From contig JAAWOG010000019.1 of the NCBI GenBank assembly GCA_022799355.1, forward strand, positions 1 to 52,630: 52,630 nt of DNA, written 5' to 3'. The notes under the pieces were generated by a model. The model searched no databases. It saw nothing but the letters and a program-made list of their open reading frames with translations, and had not been told where the DNA came from. This document shows, one piece after another, positions 42,535 to 51,460 of this stretch. A program made the position numbers and the translations under genes. This DNA comes from Lachnospiraceae bacterium (GTDB lineage Bacteria > Bacillota > Clostridia > Lachnospirales > Lachnospiraceae). Numbering within the stretch: the first letter of the stretch is position 1; the number at the start of each line of letters is the position of its first letter.

Positions 42535-44305
42535 GTTTTTTATCCTCCATTCTTTCCAATTCCTTTCGGACAATACGATAATACTCTTTTGCGTAGCGAT
42601 ACTGTCTCAATGAATATTCACCGAACTCCACACCAAGCTCTCTTTTGTATTCACACCAGTTACTCCAAAGCAGACCGCAAGCTGCAATATAACAATAAAT
42701 CTTAATCCGAATCATCCTCTCACATCCTTCTTTAAAATACAAATTTATCAAATGATCCACCTGCTCCTTATCATAAAAAGAATAAATGCAGAACATGGCT
42801 ATGTCTATATGTGGATCTTGCATTCCCGCATATTCCCAGTCTATCATTCTGATATCTTCTTCTCCCCTCTCATCTGTCATGAACAAAAAATTATCAGGAA
42901 CCGCATCTATATGAGCCAATGTCTTTCTATCAATGTGTTGTTCCGTAAACGCTTTCAAAGAAAAAATATTTTCTCTTGTCTGTATATAATCTTTATAAAA
43001 AGAAGCTTCCTTTCTCCAAAGGCTCTCATAAAATTCTATTTGCCTCCAAATATCAAATTCATGTGCGACATAAAAATTACACTCATGAAATTCCCGCAGT
43101 TTTTTCATACATTTTCTAATATCACTTTCCAAAAAAGGATCACATACCCTTGCCCCCTCTATATATTCGGTAATCTTATATCCGTTATCTGCATTAATAT
43201 AAATAATATTATCGCAAATACCCTGTTTACTTATTTTTCCATATATCTCAACCTCCTCCTGCCGATTGATCAGGTTTTCCGTCCCTTCGCCGGGAATACG
43301 CATTATATATTTTTTCTCATGGCACACAAAAGAAAAAGAACGATTTGTCATTCCCTTTTTTAAAACGTTAATATTTATTATTTCATTCTCCTTTACTCTA
43401 AGAACTTTTGCAGCAATTGAAACGGCATCTGATTTCAACTGGCCGGAAGAACTATCCAGTTCCCGAAGCTGTTCATAAGTATTAATTTCTATAACTTCCG
43501 AATCCCTGACCATTTTAGGATACAGAATCATACAATAATTTTTATATAAAGCTTCTTCCCAATAAATACCATAATATTTTCTCTCTTTACTCAATTCAAT
43601 GATACGCTTTTTTATATCCGCCGCATCCTTCTCAAAAATATAGCTTATACCTATCATCTTGTTCCCAGCCACATCCTCCCGGGTTCTTACCAGTTCCATT
43701 TTCCGGTTAATCCTCACGTCACTCTCTTCCGTCAATACCTCACTGACCATATACCAGGAATAAAGTTCCCGCTCTCTGAACGGATTTTCCGCACACCACA
43801 GATCACATGGCAAAATATACGTATTAGAAATATACTCTGATGCAAGATATAAAGAATACAGATTATTTTTAGCAGTATATTCCGGATTTACAAGTAGTTT
43901 CACCCCAAACTCATCGATCAGATACTCAAAACTTTCCTTCATAAACCCTACAACAACATAAATCTCTTCAATCCCCACCTCATTGAGCTGCTTTATCAGC
44001 CTCTCAATCAGCCTCTCCCCTTTCACCTCCAGCAAAGCCTTCGGTGTTTCCATATTGATTGGCACCATTCTCATTCCAAAGCCTGCCGCAAGTATGATTG
44101 CATTTTGTGGACGGCTTTTTGCAAACAGTTTTTCTGCCTTGTCAGTTAAACGCACTTCCCCGTCAAGATAACCTGATTCAGACAGCTTTTTTATGCAGCG
44201 ATTGACAAGCCCCAATGAATACCCCGTCTTATTTGATAAACAGCGTTGGTTACTGTAATTTTCAAACGACAATGTAAGCAGAATATCGAGTTCTTGTTTG
44301 TTCAT
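42527..44305 (-). CDS. Winged-helix / nucleotidyltransferase / LicA-type choline kinase fusion
   Basis: About 592 residues in three parts. Residues ~1-60 are a winged-helix-like domain (ELDILLTLSFENYSNQR, then LVNRCIKKLSESGYLDG). Residues ~65-290 are a LicC-type nucleotidyltransferase (AIILAAGFGMRMVPINMETP, then NNLYSLYLASEYI). Residues ~300-590 are a choline/ethanolamine kinase of the LicA/APH type: catalytic loop LAHIDAVPDNFLF and metal site MIDWEYAGMQDPHIDIAMF. Choline kinase makes phosphocholine, which LicC-type enzymes activate to CDP-choline for transfer to wall polymers by LicD. The ATG at 44305 has AAAGGAG about eight bases upstream; a start at 44329 is less supported. It leads the operon with licC and the BCCT gene. 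No licD lies in this window. Whether the N-terminal helix-turn-helix binds DNA or is structural is not known. Confidence 0.85.
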   Translation of the reverse strand: MNKQELDILLTLSFENYSNQRCLSNKTGYSLGLVNRCIKKLSESGYLDGEVRLTDKAEKLFAKSRPQNAIILAAGFGMRMVPINMETPKALLEVKGERLIERLIKQLNEVGIEEIYVVVGFMKESFEYLIDEFGVKLLVNPEYTAKNNLYSLYLASEYISNTYILPCDLWCAENPFRERELYSWYMVSEVLTEESDVRINRKMELVRTREDVAGNKMIGISYIFEKDAADIKKRIIELSKERKYYGIYWEEALYKNYCMILYPKMVRDSEVIEINTYEQLRELDSSSGQLKSDAVSIAAKVLRVKENEIININVLKKGMTNRSFSFVCHEKKYIMRIPGEGTENLINRQEEVEIYGKISKQGICDNIIYINADNGYKITEYIEGARVCDPFLESDIRKCMKKLREFHECNFYVAHEFDIWRQIEFYESLWRKEASFYKDYIQTRENIFSLKAFTEQHIDRKTLAHIDAVPDNFLFMTDERGEEDIRMIDWEYAGMQDPHIDIAMFCIYSFYDKEQVDHLINLYFKEGCERMIRIKIYCYIAACGLLWSNWCEYKRELGVEFGEYSLRQYRYAKEYYRIVRKELERMEDKKHA

Positions 44306-44343
44306 ATAATTCTCCTTTTCCATTTTCATGAACGTTATATATC

Positions 44344-44372
44344 AAATTACAGCAAAAAACATACTTTGTCAA
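44344..44372 (-). promoter_or_regulatory. Promoter for the phosphocholine operon
   Basis: On the minus strand a perfect -35 TTGACA (44372-44367) and TAATTT (44349-44344) are 17 bases apart, about 40 bases before the preferred ATG at 44305. The remaining gap to 44598 (about 225 bases) shows no further gene; it holds the start region of the divergent membrane-protein gene. Confidence 0.6.
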
Positions 44373-44598
44373 GCTTCTCCCTTCCCTTAAAATAGTTCTG
44401 ATAACAGCAGTTCCCAAAGCCAGAACCCGTACTGTTTCCATACAATCATTCTTCCTATACAGCCCGAGCGCTTTATGCTATCATATTAAATGGAACATAA
44501 AAGAACCAAATATTTTCACCATAATACCGGATTTTAAATATCATGGTCCGGAGATCATAACTATTTGTATGCAATATTAATACAACAAGGAGTTTCCC

Positions 44599-46347
44599 AT
44601 GAACAAAAAGTACCGTATACCCGCCGCCCTCTGCCTAGCTGCCCTCTGGATCTTTCTAATATACCATTTCACCGGCATCTTCTTCGAGACCAATGATGAC
44701 CGTATCATCACCGAAATCCTCTCCGGTTCCATGACCGGTTCTCCCGAGGCGCATACCTACTATGTGGATTATATACTTGGCTTCCTTCTCTCCTCTCTCT
44801 ATAACATGACCACCGCCATTCCCTGGTACGGCGGCATGCTCGTACTGTTTCAGTTTTTATGCTGCTTTTTTATCGCTGATGCTTTCCTCTCCCGCTGCCA
44901 TCATAAAAGAGACTGTTTTTTTGCCCTGCTGTTCATTGCGCTTATATTCGCTTCCGAATTGTATATTATTGCAAGCATCCAATACACCTCCACAGCCGCA
45001 ATGCTTGCCATTACCGGCTATTTGTGTTTTCTGCTCTATCCCGAAGGAAAATCCCGCTGCGCCCTTTTTTTCCTGCTGGAACTTCTCTCTTTTCTTCTGC
45101 GCAGCAACGCCATGCTCATGATTCAGCCCATGGGCTTTATAGTCCTTTTGGGATTTTATTTTTCCGAAAACAGGCTTTATCTGCTTCCCTTTTCTTTTAA
45201 AAAGGATTATCTTGCAAAATACCGACCGCTGTTTCATGCCTCTGCCATCTTACTCACCATCCTGATCATCGGAAAGAGCAGTTATCTGACCTTTCACAGC
45301 TCACCCGGCTGGAAAGAATACGAAAAAGTCAATGACGGTGTCACGGAGATCACAGATTACGCTGCCATTCCCGACTATACGGAAGTACGTAATATCCTGA
45401 AAAAATATAATGTCACCCAAAGACAGTACCAGGCATTCCTTCAATATGCCATGATCGAAGAAAACCTTTCCGGAGACTGCCTTCTGGAAATTGCGGAAGT
45501 TGCCCATGCCCAGAACATGCGCCCTGCTTTTTCCCAGGTGTTCAGACAATTTCTGAACAGTTATGTCTCCCCGGAATACTGGAACTTAAACCTTTTGCTT
45601 CTGTCAGCCTGGGCAGCACTCATCCTTCTTCTGATTTTTGAAAAAAAACCATCCCTCCTGTTTCCACTCACAGGGCTGTTCCTTGGCAGAAGCGTCCTCT
45701 GGCTTTTTTTGCTCTATGAAGGCAGGATTCCACCCAGAGTTATGGTCCCTTTGTTTTTAGGTGAAATTACCTTTCTGCTCTGCCTTTTCTTCCTCACTGT
45801 TTCAAAGGATGACAAGCATTGCACCTCAGAGACTTTCAAAAAACCGTCAAGGGCTCATTTTGACAACCATGTCATCAAAAAGTATTTACCATTTATTCTT
45901 GTAATACTAATGCTGCCGTTTGGCGCCAAAACATTGAAAAACCAATATTTATTTTTAAAAGAAAAAAATACCAACGAAGCAATCTACTTTAAAGGCATGC
46001 AGGAAATGATTACCTACTGCAACAATCATCCTGAAAAAAGCTACTTTATTGATGCCAGCACTTTGATTTATTATCGCGGCAGCGCTTTTGAAACAAAAAT
46101 TTACGGTCCGCGAAACGGTGTGATTACCGGATGCTGGTATTCCGGTGCGCCTGTACTTTATGAATATCAAAAAAAATATTTTGACGGCTGTGATTCCATA
46201 TACCTTCTCACTTCTTCCGATATGGAAATGCAGTCTGCCATGGTTATCGACTATCTGGAAGAGCGCCTTGAAACAACCGCACATGCTGAAGATACTTTTA
46301 CGGTATCAAACGGCGGGAAATATCTGGTCTATGTATTTCCGCTTTAA
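44599..46347 (+). CDS. Polytopic membrane protein of unknown function, GT-C-like
   Basis: 582 residues with about eleven to twelve hydrophobic segments and a C-terminal outer domain of about 140 residues (ending SNGGKYLVYVFPL). The first outer loop has FFETNDDRIITEILSGSMTG, an acidic Asn-Asp-Asp in the position used by GT-C glycosyltransferases, then SPEAHTYYVDYILG. I do not recognise a named family. It resembles in plan the other large membrane proteins of this window but shows no clear sequence kinship. The start ATG has AAGGAG eight bases upstream. It runs rightward between the phosphocholine operon and the YerB-like lipoprotein gene. Envelope-glycan involvement is inferred from context only. 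Confidence 0.6.
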   Translation: MNKKYRIPAALCLAALWIFLIYHFTGIFFETNDDRIITEILSGSMTGSPEAHTYYVDYILGFLLSSLYNMTTAIPWYGGMLVLFQFLCCFFIADAFLSRCHHKRDCFFALLFIALIFASELYIIASIQYTSTAAMLAITGYLCFLLYPEGKSRCALFFLLELLSFLLRSNAMLMIQPMGFIVLLGFYFSENRLYLLPFSFKKDYLAKYRPLFHASAILLTILIIGKSSYLTFHSSPGWKEYEKVNDGVTEITDYAAIPDYTEVRNILKKYNVTQRQYQAFLQYAMIEENLSGDCLLEIAEVAHAQNMRPAFSQVFRQFLNSYVSPEYWNLNLLLLSAWAALILLLIFEKKPSLLFPLTGLFLGRSVLWLFLLYEGRIPPRVMVPLFLGEITFLLCLFFLTVSKDDKHCTSETFKKPSRAHFDNHVIKKYLPFILVILMLPFGAKTLKNQYLFLKEKNTNEAIYFKGMQEMITYCNNHPEKSYFIDASTLIYYRGSAFETKIYGPRNGVITGCWYSGAPVLYEYQKKYFDGCDSIYLLTSSDMEMQSAMVIDYLEERLETTAHAEDTFTVSNGGKYLVYVFPL

Positions 46348-46453
46348 ACTTTTTTATTTCCTGCGCATCTGATAGATAGATGCATAAATTGTCTTACAGC
46401 CATTTAAAAGATATTATATGGCAATAAAAATACAGAAATTGTAATACTTTCTA

Positions 46454-46482
46454 ATGACTGAAAAGATGACTTATGATATAAT
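46454..46482 (+). promoter_or_regulatory. Promoter for the YerB-like lipoprotein gene
   Basis: ATGACT (46454-46459) and a perfect TATAAT (46477-46482) are 17 bases apart, 106 bases upstream of the ATG at 46588. Confidence 0.6.
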
Positions 46483-46587
46483 GAGCGTTAGCGAGAGGAA
46501 TAAGTTTACTTATTCGGCGAGCGGCGAATTAAAATGTTCACAGTTTCAACAACTCAATCATTAAACAGGAAGAGAGGTACTATAGTA
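46483..46587 (+). promoter_or_regulatory. Leader with a small hairpin upstream of the YerB-like gene
   Basis: This 105-base 5' leader contains GAATAAG-TTTA-CTTATTC (46498-46515), a perfect 7-bp hairpin with a four-base loop, flanked by GC-rich repeats GCGAGAG and GGCGAGCGGCG. The arrangement recalls short recurrent leader motifs of Lachnospiraceae, but I cannot name it. An in-frame ATG at 46534 would extend the protein by 18 residues without a ribosome binding site, so it is not the preferred start. Confidence 0.35.
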
Positions 46588-47748
46588 ATGAAGAAACATC
46601 ATATTCTTCTGATCGCAGCACTTACTGCCACACTTTGCATATCAGGCTGCGGAAAAGAAGATGAACCTGCATCGACGGAAATTCAGGATATAACTGTCGA
46701 AGCAGAAGATCTTCCGGGCACTTCCGAAGAGGAAGAACCCGTTGAGCCCGAAGAGGAAGTTATCACCGATGATGAAGAAGCACCCGGCGAGGGCTATGTG
46801 AGAAGTTCCCTGACAAACTTGTGGGTAAAAGAGGAAGTTGCCAATTCCAGGCCGATTTCCGTCATGATGCCTACCGATACGGCAGCTCAGCCTCAGTATG
46901 GTATAGGAAGTGCCGGCGTTTTATATGAAATCATGGAAGAAGGCAGTATTTCCCGTCAGATGGCGATTATCGAGGGATGGCAGGATATGGAAAAGATCGG
47001 AAATATCCGCAGCGTCCGTCATTATTACGTTCCGGTGGGCCTTGAATGGGATTCCATTATCGTACATTTTGGCGGTCCCTTCTATGCAGATAACTGGGTA
47101 ACACGCCCCGATGTTAATAACATTACCGGCACACATACCGGTAACACCAACGTGGCACCCGGCTCCGAGGCGTTTTTCCGTTCCAATGATAAGAAGGCAC
47201 CTCACAATGCTTATACTTCCGGTGAAAAATTAACCAGCGCCATTGAGAAGCAGAAATACGAAAAAGACCACAGAGATCAGTACTGGACTGCAGATCACTT
47301 TAAGTTTACAAATGCTTCCAATCCCAATACACTGGAAGATTACAGCGACGCAAAGAGAGCTGTCAATATTGATCTGAGCGGCGTATTCCCCGTAACACTG
47401 ACATCGCTGGAATACAATGAAGAAGAGGGCGTCTATTATAAGACACTTCATAAAAACAAACAGATTGATCAGCTCACTGGTGAACAGCTTACTTTTGATA
47501 ACGTTATCGTACAGATGACAGACTGCAAGAAACTTGATGACAAGGATTATCAGGATTTCACAATGATTGACAGCGGAAAACCCGGCTACTACTGCACAAA
47601 GGGTAAGATGATCCCGATTACCTGGACAAAGACTTCCGATTACGCGCCGACCAAGTATTATGATATGAACGGTGATGAGATCGTACTTAACACAGGAAAA
47701 ACTTACATCGCTGTCGCACAGGCCGGCACAAAGCCGATATTTGAATAA
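46588..47748 (+). CDS. YerB-like lipoprotein, DUF3048
   Basis: About 386 residues. A lipoprotein signal (MKKHHILLIAALTATLCISG) ends at Cys21 in an LCISGC lipobox. An acidic linker (about residues 25-70, many Glu and Asp) follows, then the DUF3048 domains with RPISVMMPTDTAAQPQYGIG, ADVLYE-like GSAGVLYEIMEEG and IGNIRSVRHYYVPVG. The C-terminal lobe includes FDNVIVQMTDC and KGKMIPITWTKTSD. YerB-type proteins are common outer-surface lipoproteins of Firmicutes with unknown biochemical role; a link to envelope or peptidoglycan metabolism is presumed. The ATG at 46588 is preceded by GAGAGG about ten bases upstream. It has its own promoter and a strong terminator, so it is probably monocistronic and may be a flanking chromosomal gene. 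Confidence 0.9.
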   Translation: MKKHHILLIAALTATLCISGCGKEDEPASTEIQDITVEAEDLPGTSEEEEPVEPEEEVITDDEEAPGEGYVRSSLTNLWVKEEVANSRPISVMMPTDTAAQPQYGIGSAGVLYEIMEEGSISRQMAIIEGWQDMEKIGNIRSVRHYYVPVGLEWDSIIVHFGGPFYADNWVTRPDVNNITGTHTGNTNVAPGSEAFFRSNDKKAPHNAYTSGEKLTSAIEKQKYEKDHRDQYWTADHFKFTNASNPNTLEDYSDAKRAVNIDLSGVFPVTLTSLEYNEEEGVYYKTLHKNKQIDQLTGEQLTFDNVIVQMTDCKKLDDKDYQDFTMIDSGKPGYYCTKGKMIPITWTKTSDYAPTKYYDMNGDEIVLNTGKTYIAVAQAGTKPIFE

Positions 47749-47769
47749 TTTGTTGATATAGTTTATATG

Positions 47770-47809
47770 AAAAGAACCACTTCTATTCCAAATAAGAAGT
47801 GGTTCTTTT
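47770..47809. terminator. Strong bidirectional intrinsic terminator
   Basis: Arms AAAAGAACCACTTCT (47770-47784) and AGAAGTGGTTCTTTT (47795-47809) pair perfectly over 15 bp around a ten-base loop. T-rich DNA follows on both strands. It separates the rightward lipoprotein gene from the converging Gtr-like operon and probably ends both transcripts. Confidence 0.9.
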
Positions 47810-47812
47810 ATA

Positions 47813-49420
47813 TTATTGATTTATTTTCTGATACACAGCCCCGATCTTATACCCATCCACCCAGACAGCGTATACTTCCTCATACCCTTCATGAACCGCC
47901 TCATTTCCTATCACATTCAGAAAAATATCAATATGGTAATCCCCTGCCTCATAATCTTTTACAATCCGGAGCTTTTCCTCTTCCGACAATAGCAGGGTAC
48001 TAAGCGTATAACCGCTTACCTTTACTTCCCCTTCCGTATGATCCAGTATCCATCTCATCAGTTCACTACTGTCCGCATATTGTGAATCTCTCTCAAACAG
48101 ATGTGCATACTGCCTTCCAATCATGTTGAAATACACCTGCTGGTAAGGGTGATTACGAATATTCCACCCCGCAATCAATACTATACAAATGCCAAATACT
48201 ATTCCAACAATCTTTTTATTGATAATTTCAGCACAAAATTTGAATCCATATACCGCCACAACCGTAAATGGCACAAATGCAAAAAATACATGATACCAAC
48301 TCTCGTATATTTTACAATGAAGCATAATGATCGCACATATGATTCCCCAGAACATTCCTATACAGCAAGCAAACCATTTTCCCTTTCCCAATACGCCATT
48401 TTCCCACCATCCTTTTCCCTCCTTTTTCAAAGAAAATATCAGTCCAACATGTCCCATGAAAAACAAGAACATATACAAAACAGGAATTGTTATTCCCATC
48501 CACACAAACAAATAATACCAGGGAAGCTCTGTTGATGTAATCAACTTTCCCATAAATGCCATATAGCCATTCCATCCCTGAAAGTGAGAAAAAGCTTTAA
48601 AAGTCTTTTTAAAGGAAATAACCGGATGTATCCAGGCAAACGGCGAAATTATAACCCAAAACAAAAAATAAGAAATAATTACCAAAGGATATTTAATAAA
48701 AAATAAAGCTTTATTTTCAGCTATTTTTCTATCTTTTATCAATATTGTTAAATCCCTGAGCAGCCAATACCCCAATAAAAAAACCGGATAAATAATTGCC
48801 ATTACTCTTTGATTTGTTGCCAGCGCCGCTGTAATTCCAAATAGAACTATTGTCAGCCAGTTTTCCTTTTCCACAACATAGACAAGTGTAAGCAGGACTA
48901 CCATATTAAGCGCCGCGAAAATAAGATTTTTTATATCAGTAAATTGATATCCAAAAAAGCGTGGATAAAGCGAAACGATCAGTGTTCCTGCAAAAGCGTA
49001 AAATCGGTCTTCAGGAAATATTTTTCGCAGTGCAAAATAAAAACAGACATAACCCACAAAGCAGACAATAAAATTATACAAATGCCGCATCAAATATATT
49101 TCTCTTGTGGTCATTGTAAATCCATGAATATCTTCCATAAAAGCCATAGGCATCTGCATTGCAGTTCCATAATAGCCATGATTTTTTTCATCCATCTCAG
49201 GAATATCTTCCAACCCTGGCATATCCCTGCCCAGTAATACCTCATTCATATATTTATAAGATACCAGGCTTCTCTCACGCTGTTTTTCTTCATCTACAGT
49301 AAAGCCATAGTCCTTGTAAACACATAGTCCTGCTATAAAATAAATTATGAAATACAAAAGAGTACAGTATCTCCATATCCGCTCCCAATCGTACTTTCTG
49401 TTGCGACCTTGCCCTGTCAT
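47813..49420 (-). CDS. GT-C-like polytopic membrane glycosyltransferase (paralog C1)
   Basis: 535 residues with about twelve spans. The first outer loop reads KDYGFTVDEEKQRERSLVSY, with the acidic pair typical of GT-C enzymes such as GT39/ArnT. LYPRFFGYQFTDIKNLIF follows, and the outer C-terminal domain contains SEEEKLRIVKDYEAG, then NVIGNEAVHEGYEEVYAVW and GYKIGAVYQK. Nearly the same motifs are in paralog C2 (49441-51036), so the pair arose by tandem duplication. It is the last gene of a Gtr-like operon with GtrB-like and GtrA genes, where the GT-C partner transfers a polyprenyl-linked hexose to a wall polymer. The ATG lies 20 bases after the C2 stop. The acceptor is unknown. Confidence 0.8.
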   Translation of the reverse strand: MTGQGRNRKYDWERIWRYCTLLYFIIYFIAGLCVYKDYGFTVDEEKQRERSLVSYKYMNEVLLGRDMPGLEDIPEMDEKNHGYYGTAMQMPMAFMEDIHGFTMTTREIYLMRHLYNFIVCFVGYVCFYFALRKIFPEDRFYAFAGTLIVSLYPRFFGYQFTDIKNLIFAALNMVVLLTLVYVVEKENWLTIVLFGITAALATNQRVMAIIYPVFLLGYWLLRDLTILIKDRKIAENKALFFIKYPLVIISYFLFWVIISPFAWIHPVISFKKTFKAFSHFQGWNGYMAFMGKLITSTELPWYYLFVWMGITIPVLYMFLFFMGHVGLIFSLKKEGKGWWENGVLGKGKWFACCIGMFWGIICAIIMLHCKIYESWYHVFFAFVPFTVVAVYGFKFCAEIINKKIVGIVFGICIVLIAGWNIRNHPYQQVYFNMIGRQYAHLFERDSQYADSSELMRWILDHTEGEVKVSGYTLSTLLLSEEEKLRIVKDYEAGDYHIDIFLNVIGNEAVHEGYEEVYAVWVDGYKIGAVYQKINQ

Positions 49421-49440
49421 TTATCCCATGTCCCTTCATT

Positions 49441-51036
49441 TTAATCTATTCTTTGATACACTGCCCCAATTTTATATCCATTTACCCACGATGCATATAC
49501 TTCTTCATATCCTTCATGTGGGGCTTCATTTCCTATTACATTTCTGAAAATATCGATCAAATATTCTCCCTCTTCCATCCCTCTCACATCAATCCTCTGT
49601 TTTTCTTCCTCTGATAACAGTAAATAACTGTCTGTCTCTCCACATATCGAAACAGTGCCCTCCGTATGATCCAATATCCAGTCCAATAATACACTACTGG
49701 TAGCCCGCTGTTCATCCCTGTCAAACAGCGTTGCAAAATGTCTTCCGACAGGATTAAAATATACCACCTGAAAGGGATGATTCAAAATCATCCATCCACT
49801 CAAGCATATCAAATAAAAAGCAAGCACTCCTCCCACTATTTTTGCACTGATTTTTTCCGACATAAAACGCACACCATAAACCACGACAACCGTAAACGGC
49901 ATAAAAACAAAATACAAATGATGCCATCCCACATAAATCCTGCTGTCCAATATAATAACTGCCAAGACAATTCCCCAAAACAATAAAATATTGCAGGCTA
50001 ACCACTTGTATTTTCCTATAAGGGCATCCCAGCCATTTTGCTCTCTTTTCAGATAACTGCCCAAAGCAATATGTCCAACAAAAAACAGCATCAGATAAAT
50101 GATTGGTATTGTTAATGCAAACCAGACCGGCAAATAATACCATGGGCGTTCCTCACATGTAATCAGCTTACCCATGAAAACCATCGTTCCATTCCAATCA
50201 TATTGCGAAAAGCTATGAAAGGTATTTAAAAATGTCCGAATCGGTTTCCCTTCTACCCACACAAATGGAGAAATCAAGATCCAGCCAACAAAATAAACTA
50301 TTATCACAAAAGGATACTTCCCAAATAAAATAATTTTATCTTTTTTATTCCTTCCTTTTATTTTATCTGTAATATCCCTGACAAACCAATATCCCAAGAG
50401 AACCACAGGAAACACTACACCCATTACCCTCTGATTTGTAGCCAATGCCCCTACAAATCCAAATAAAAATAGCGTAAGAATGCTCTCGTTCTCAACAGCA
50501 TAAACCAGCGCCAACAGTAACATCATATTAAGAGATAGAAAAATAAGATTTTTTAGATCCGTAAACTGATATCCAAATATGCGAGGATAAAGAGAGATGA
50601 TTAATGTGCCGGTTAATGCCAAAAGACGATTTCCAAAAATCTTTTTTAGTGCTATAAAAAAACAAATATTCCCTGCATAACAAACCAAGAAAGTTATCAA
50701 ATGCCTCATATAGAAAATCTGTTGTGTTGTAAGAGAAAAATTAAATAAATCCTCAATAAACACCATAGGCATCTGAATCGCAGTTCCGTAATATCTGTGG
50801 TCAAAATCTTCCAAGCTTGTTATATTGACAAGCTCCGGCACTTCCCGGTGGAATATTTCATGATTAATATATTTATAAGTGACAATACTTCTTTCCCATT
50901 GTATGGGTTCATCTGTAGAAAAGCCATAATCCTTATAAACATATATTCCCACCATAAAATAGATCACAAAATATAAAAATACTGACAGGCGTAAAATACC
51001 TTCTCTTCCTTTACTCAATATATTAAGCTTTTTCAT
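49441..51036 (-). CDS. GT-C-like polytopic membrane glycosyltransferase (paralog C2)
   Basis: 531 residues with about twelve spans. The first outer loop motif is KDYGFSTDEPIQWERSIVTY, with the Asp-Glu pair retained. Then come YYGTAIQMPMVFIEDLF, LYPRIFGYQFTDLKNLIF and the C-terminal DIFRNVIGNEAPHEGYEEVY. The acidic and outer-domain residues are conserved with C1, so both copies look potentially active. The ATG overlaps the gtrA stop by four bases (ATGA). Two acceptor-specific enzymes behind one GtrA/GtrB pair suggest two alternative or sequential modifications of a surface polymer (inference). Coding DNA is AT-rich like the rest of this operon. Confidence 0.8.
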   Translation of the reverse strand: MKKLNILSKGREGILRLSVFLYFVIYFMVGIYVYKDYGFSTDEPIQWERSIVTYKYINHEIFHREVPELVNITSLEDFDHRYYGTAIQMPMVFIEDLFNFSLTTQQIFYMRHLITFLVCYAGNICFFIALKKIFGNRLLALTGTLIISLYPRIFGYQFTDLKNLIFLSLNMMLLLALVYAVENESILTLFLFGFVGALATNQRVMGVVFPVVLLGYWFVRDITDKIKGRNKKDKIILFGKYPFVIIVYFVGWILISPFVWVEGKPIRTFLNTFHSFSQYDWNGTMVFMGKLITCEERPWYYLPVWFALTIPIIYLMLFFVGHIALGSYLKREQNGWDALIGKYKWLACNILLFWGIVLAVIILDSRIYVGWHHLYFVFMPFTVVVVYGVRFMSEKISAKIVGGVLAFYLICLSGWMILNHPFQVVYFNPVGRHFATLFDRDEQRATSSVLLDWILDHTEGTVSICGETDSYLLLSEEEKQRIDVRGMEEGEYLIDIFRNVIGNEAPHEGYEEVYASWVNGYKIGAVYQRID

Positions 51037-51458
51037 GACTCTCTACCCTTTTTCACAAAAACAGCTTTTTTACCTAATACGTAGTTTAAAATAATAACCA
51101 AAGCCATCAATATAATCTTGGATGCCCTCTCATCCCAGCAAAAAACCTCAACCAACAGAATAACCCCAAAAAAGTCTACCAGTCCAGTAAAGCCTCTGGC
51201 CCCTATAAAGCGAAGTAATTCAAAAACATTCTCTTTCACAGATGTGCATTTTGATCTGTATACCCAAAACTTATTCATAAGATAGCCAACTGTCTTAGAT
51301 AAAACTAAGCTAATAATATTTGCCACGGTATAAACTATACCCATATGCAAAAAAAGGAAATAAAGCAATGCATTACTGAGCGTAACACATCCGCCTGCAA
51401 CTCCATAACGTAATATTTCCAGGGAAAATATCTTTTTTATCCATTCTTTTATCTTCAT
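51033..51458 (-). CDS. gtrA: GtrA-family polyprenyl-linked sugar flippase-like protein
   Basis: 141 residues with four spans: LRYGVAGGCVTLSNALLYFL, GIVYTVANIISLVLSKTVGY, then FTGLVDFFGVILLVEVF and KIILMALVIILNYVLGKKAVF. Between the second and third lies NKFWVYRSKC. The FxxVG/YGVAGG opening and N-x-FWVF/Y-x-S are the GtrA signature (PF04138). Members are thought to move polyprenyl-phosphate-linked sugars across the membrane for Gtr/GtcA-type polymer decoration. It is co-transcribed between a GtrB-like gene and two GT-C genes, the standard three-component arrangement. Confidence 0.9.
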   Translation of the reverse strand: MKIKEWIKKIFSLEILRYGVAGGCVTLSNALLYFLFLHMGIVYTVANIISLVLSKTVGYLMNKFWVYRSKCTSVKENVFELLRFIGARGFTGLVDFFGVILLVEVFCWDERASKIILMALVIILNYVLGKKAVFVKKGRES

Positions 51459-51460
51459 TC

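Noticed and set aside
46534-46587. Longer start (ATG at 46534) for the YerB-like lipoprotein
   Set aside because: It has no ribosome binding site and would place 18 polar residues before an otherwise perfect lipoprotein signal.
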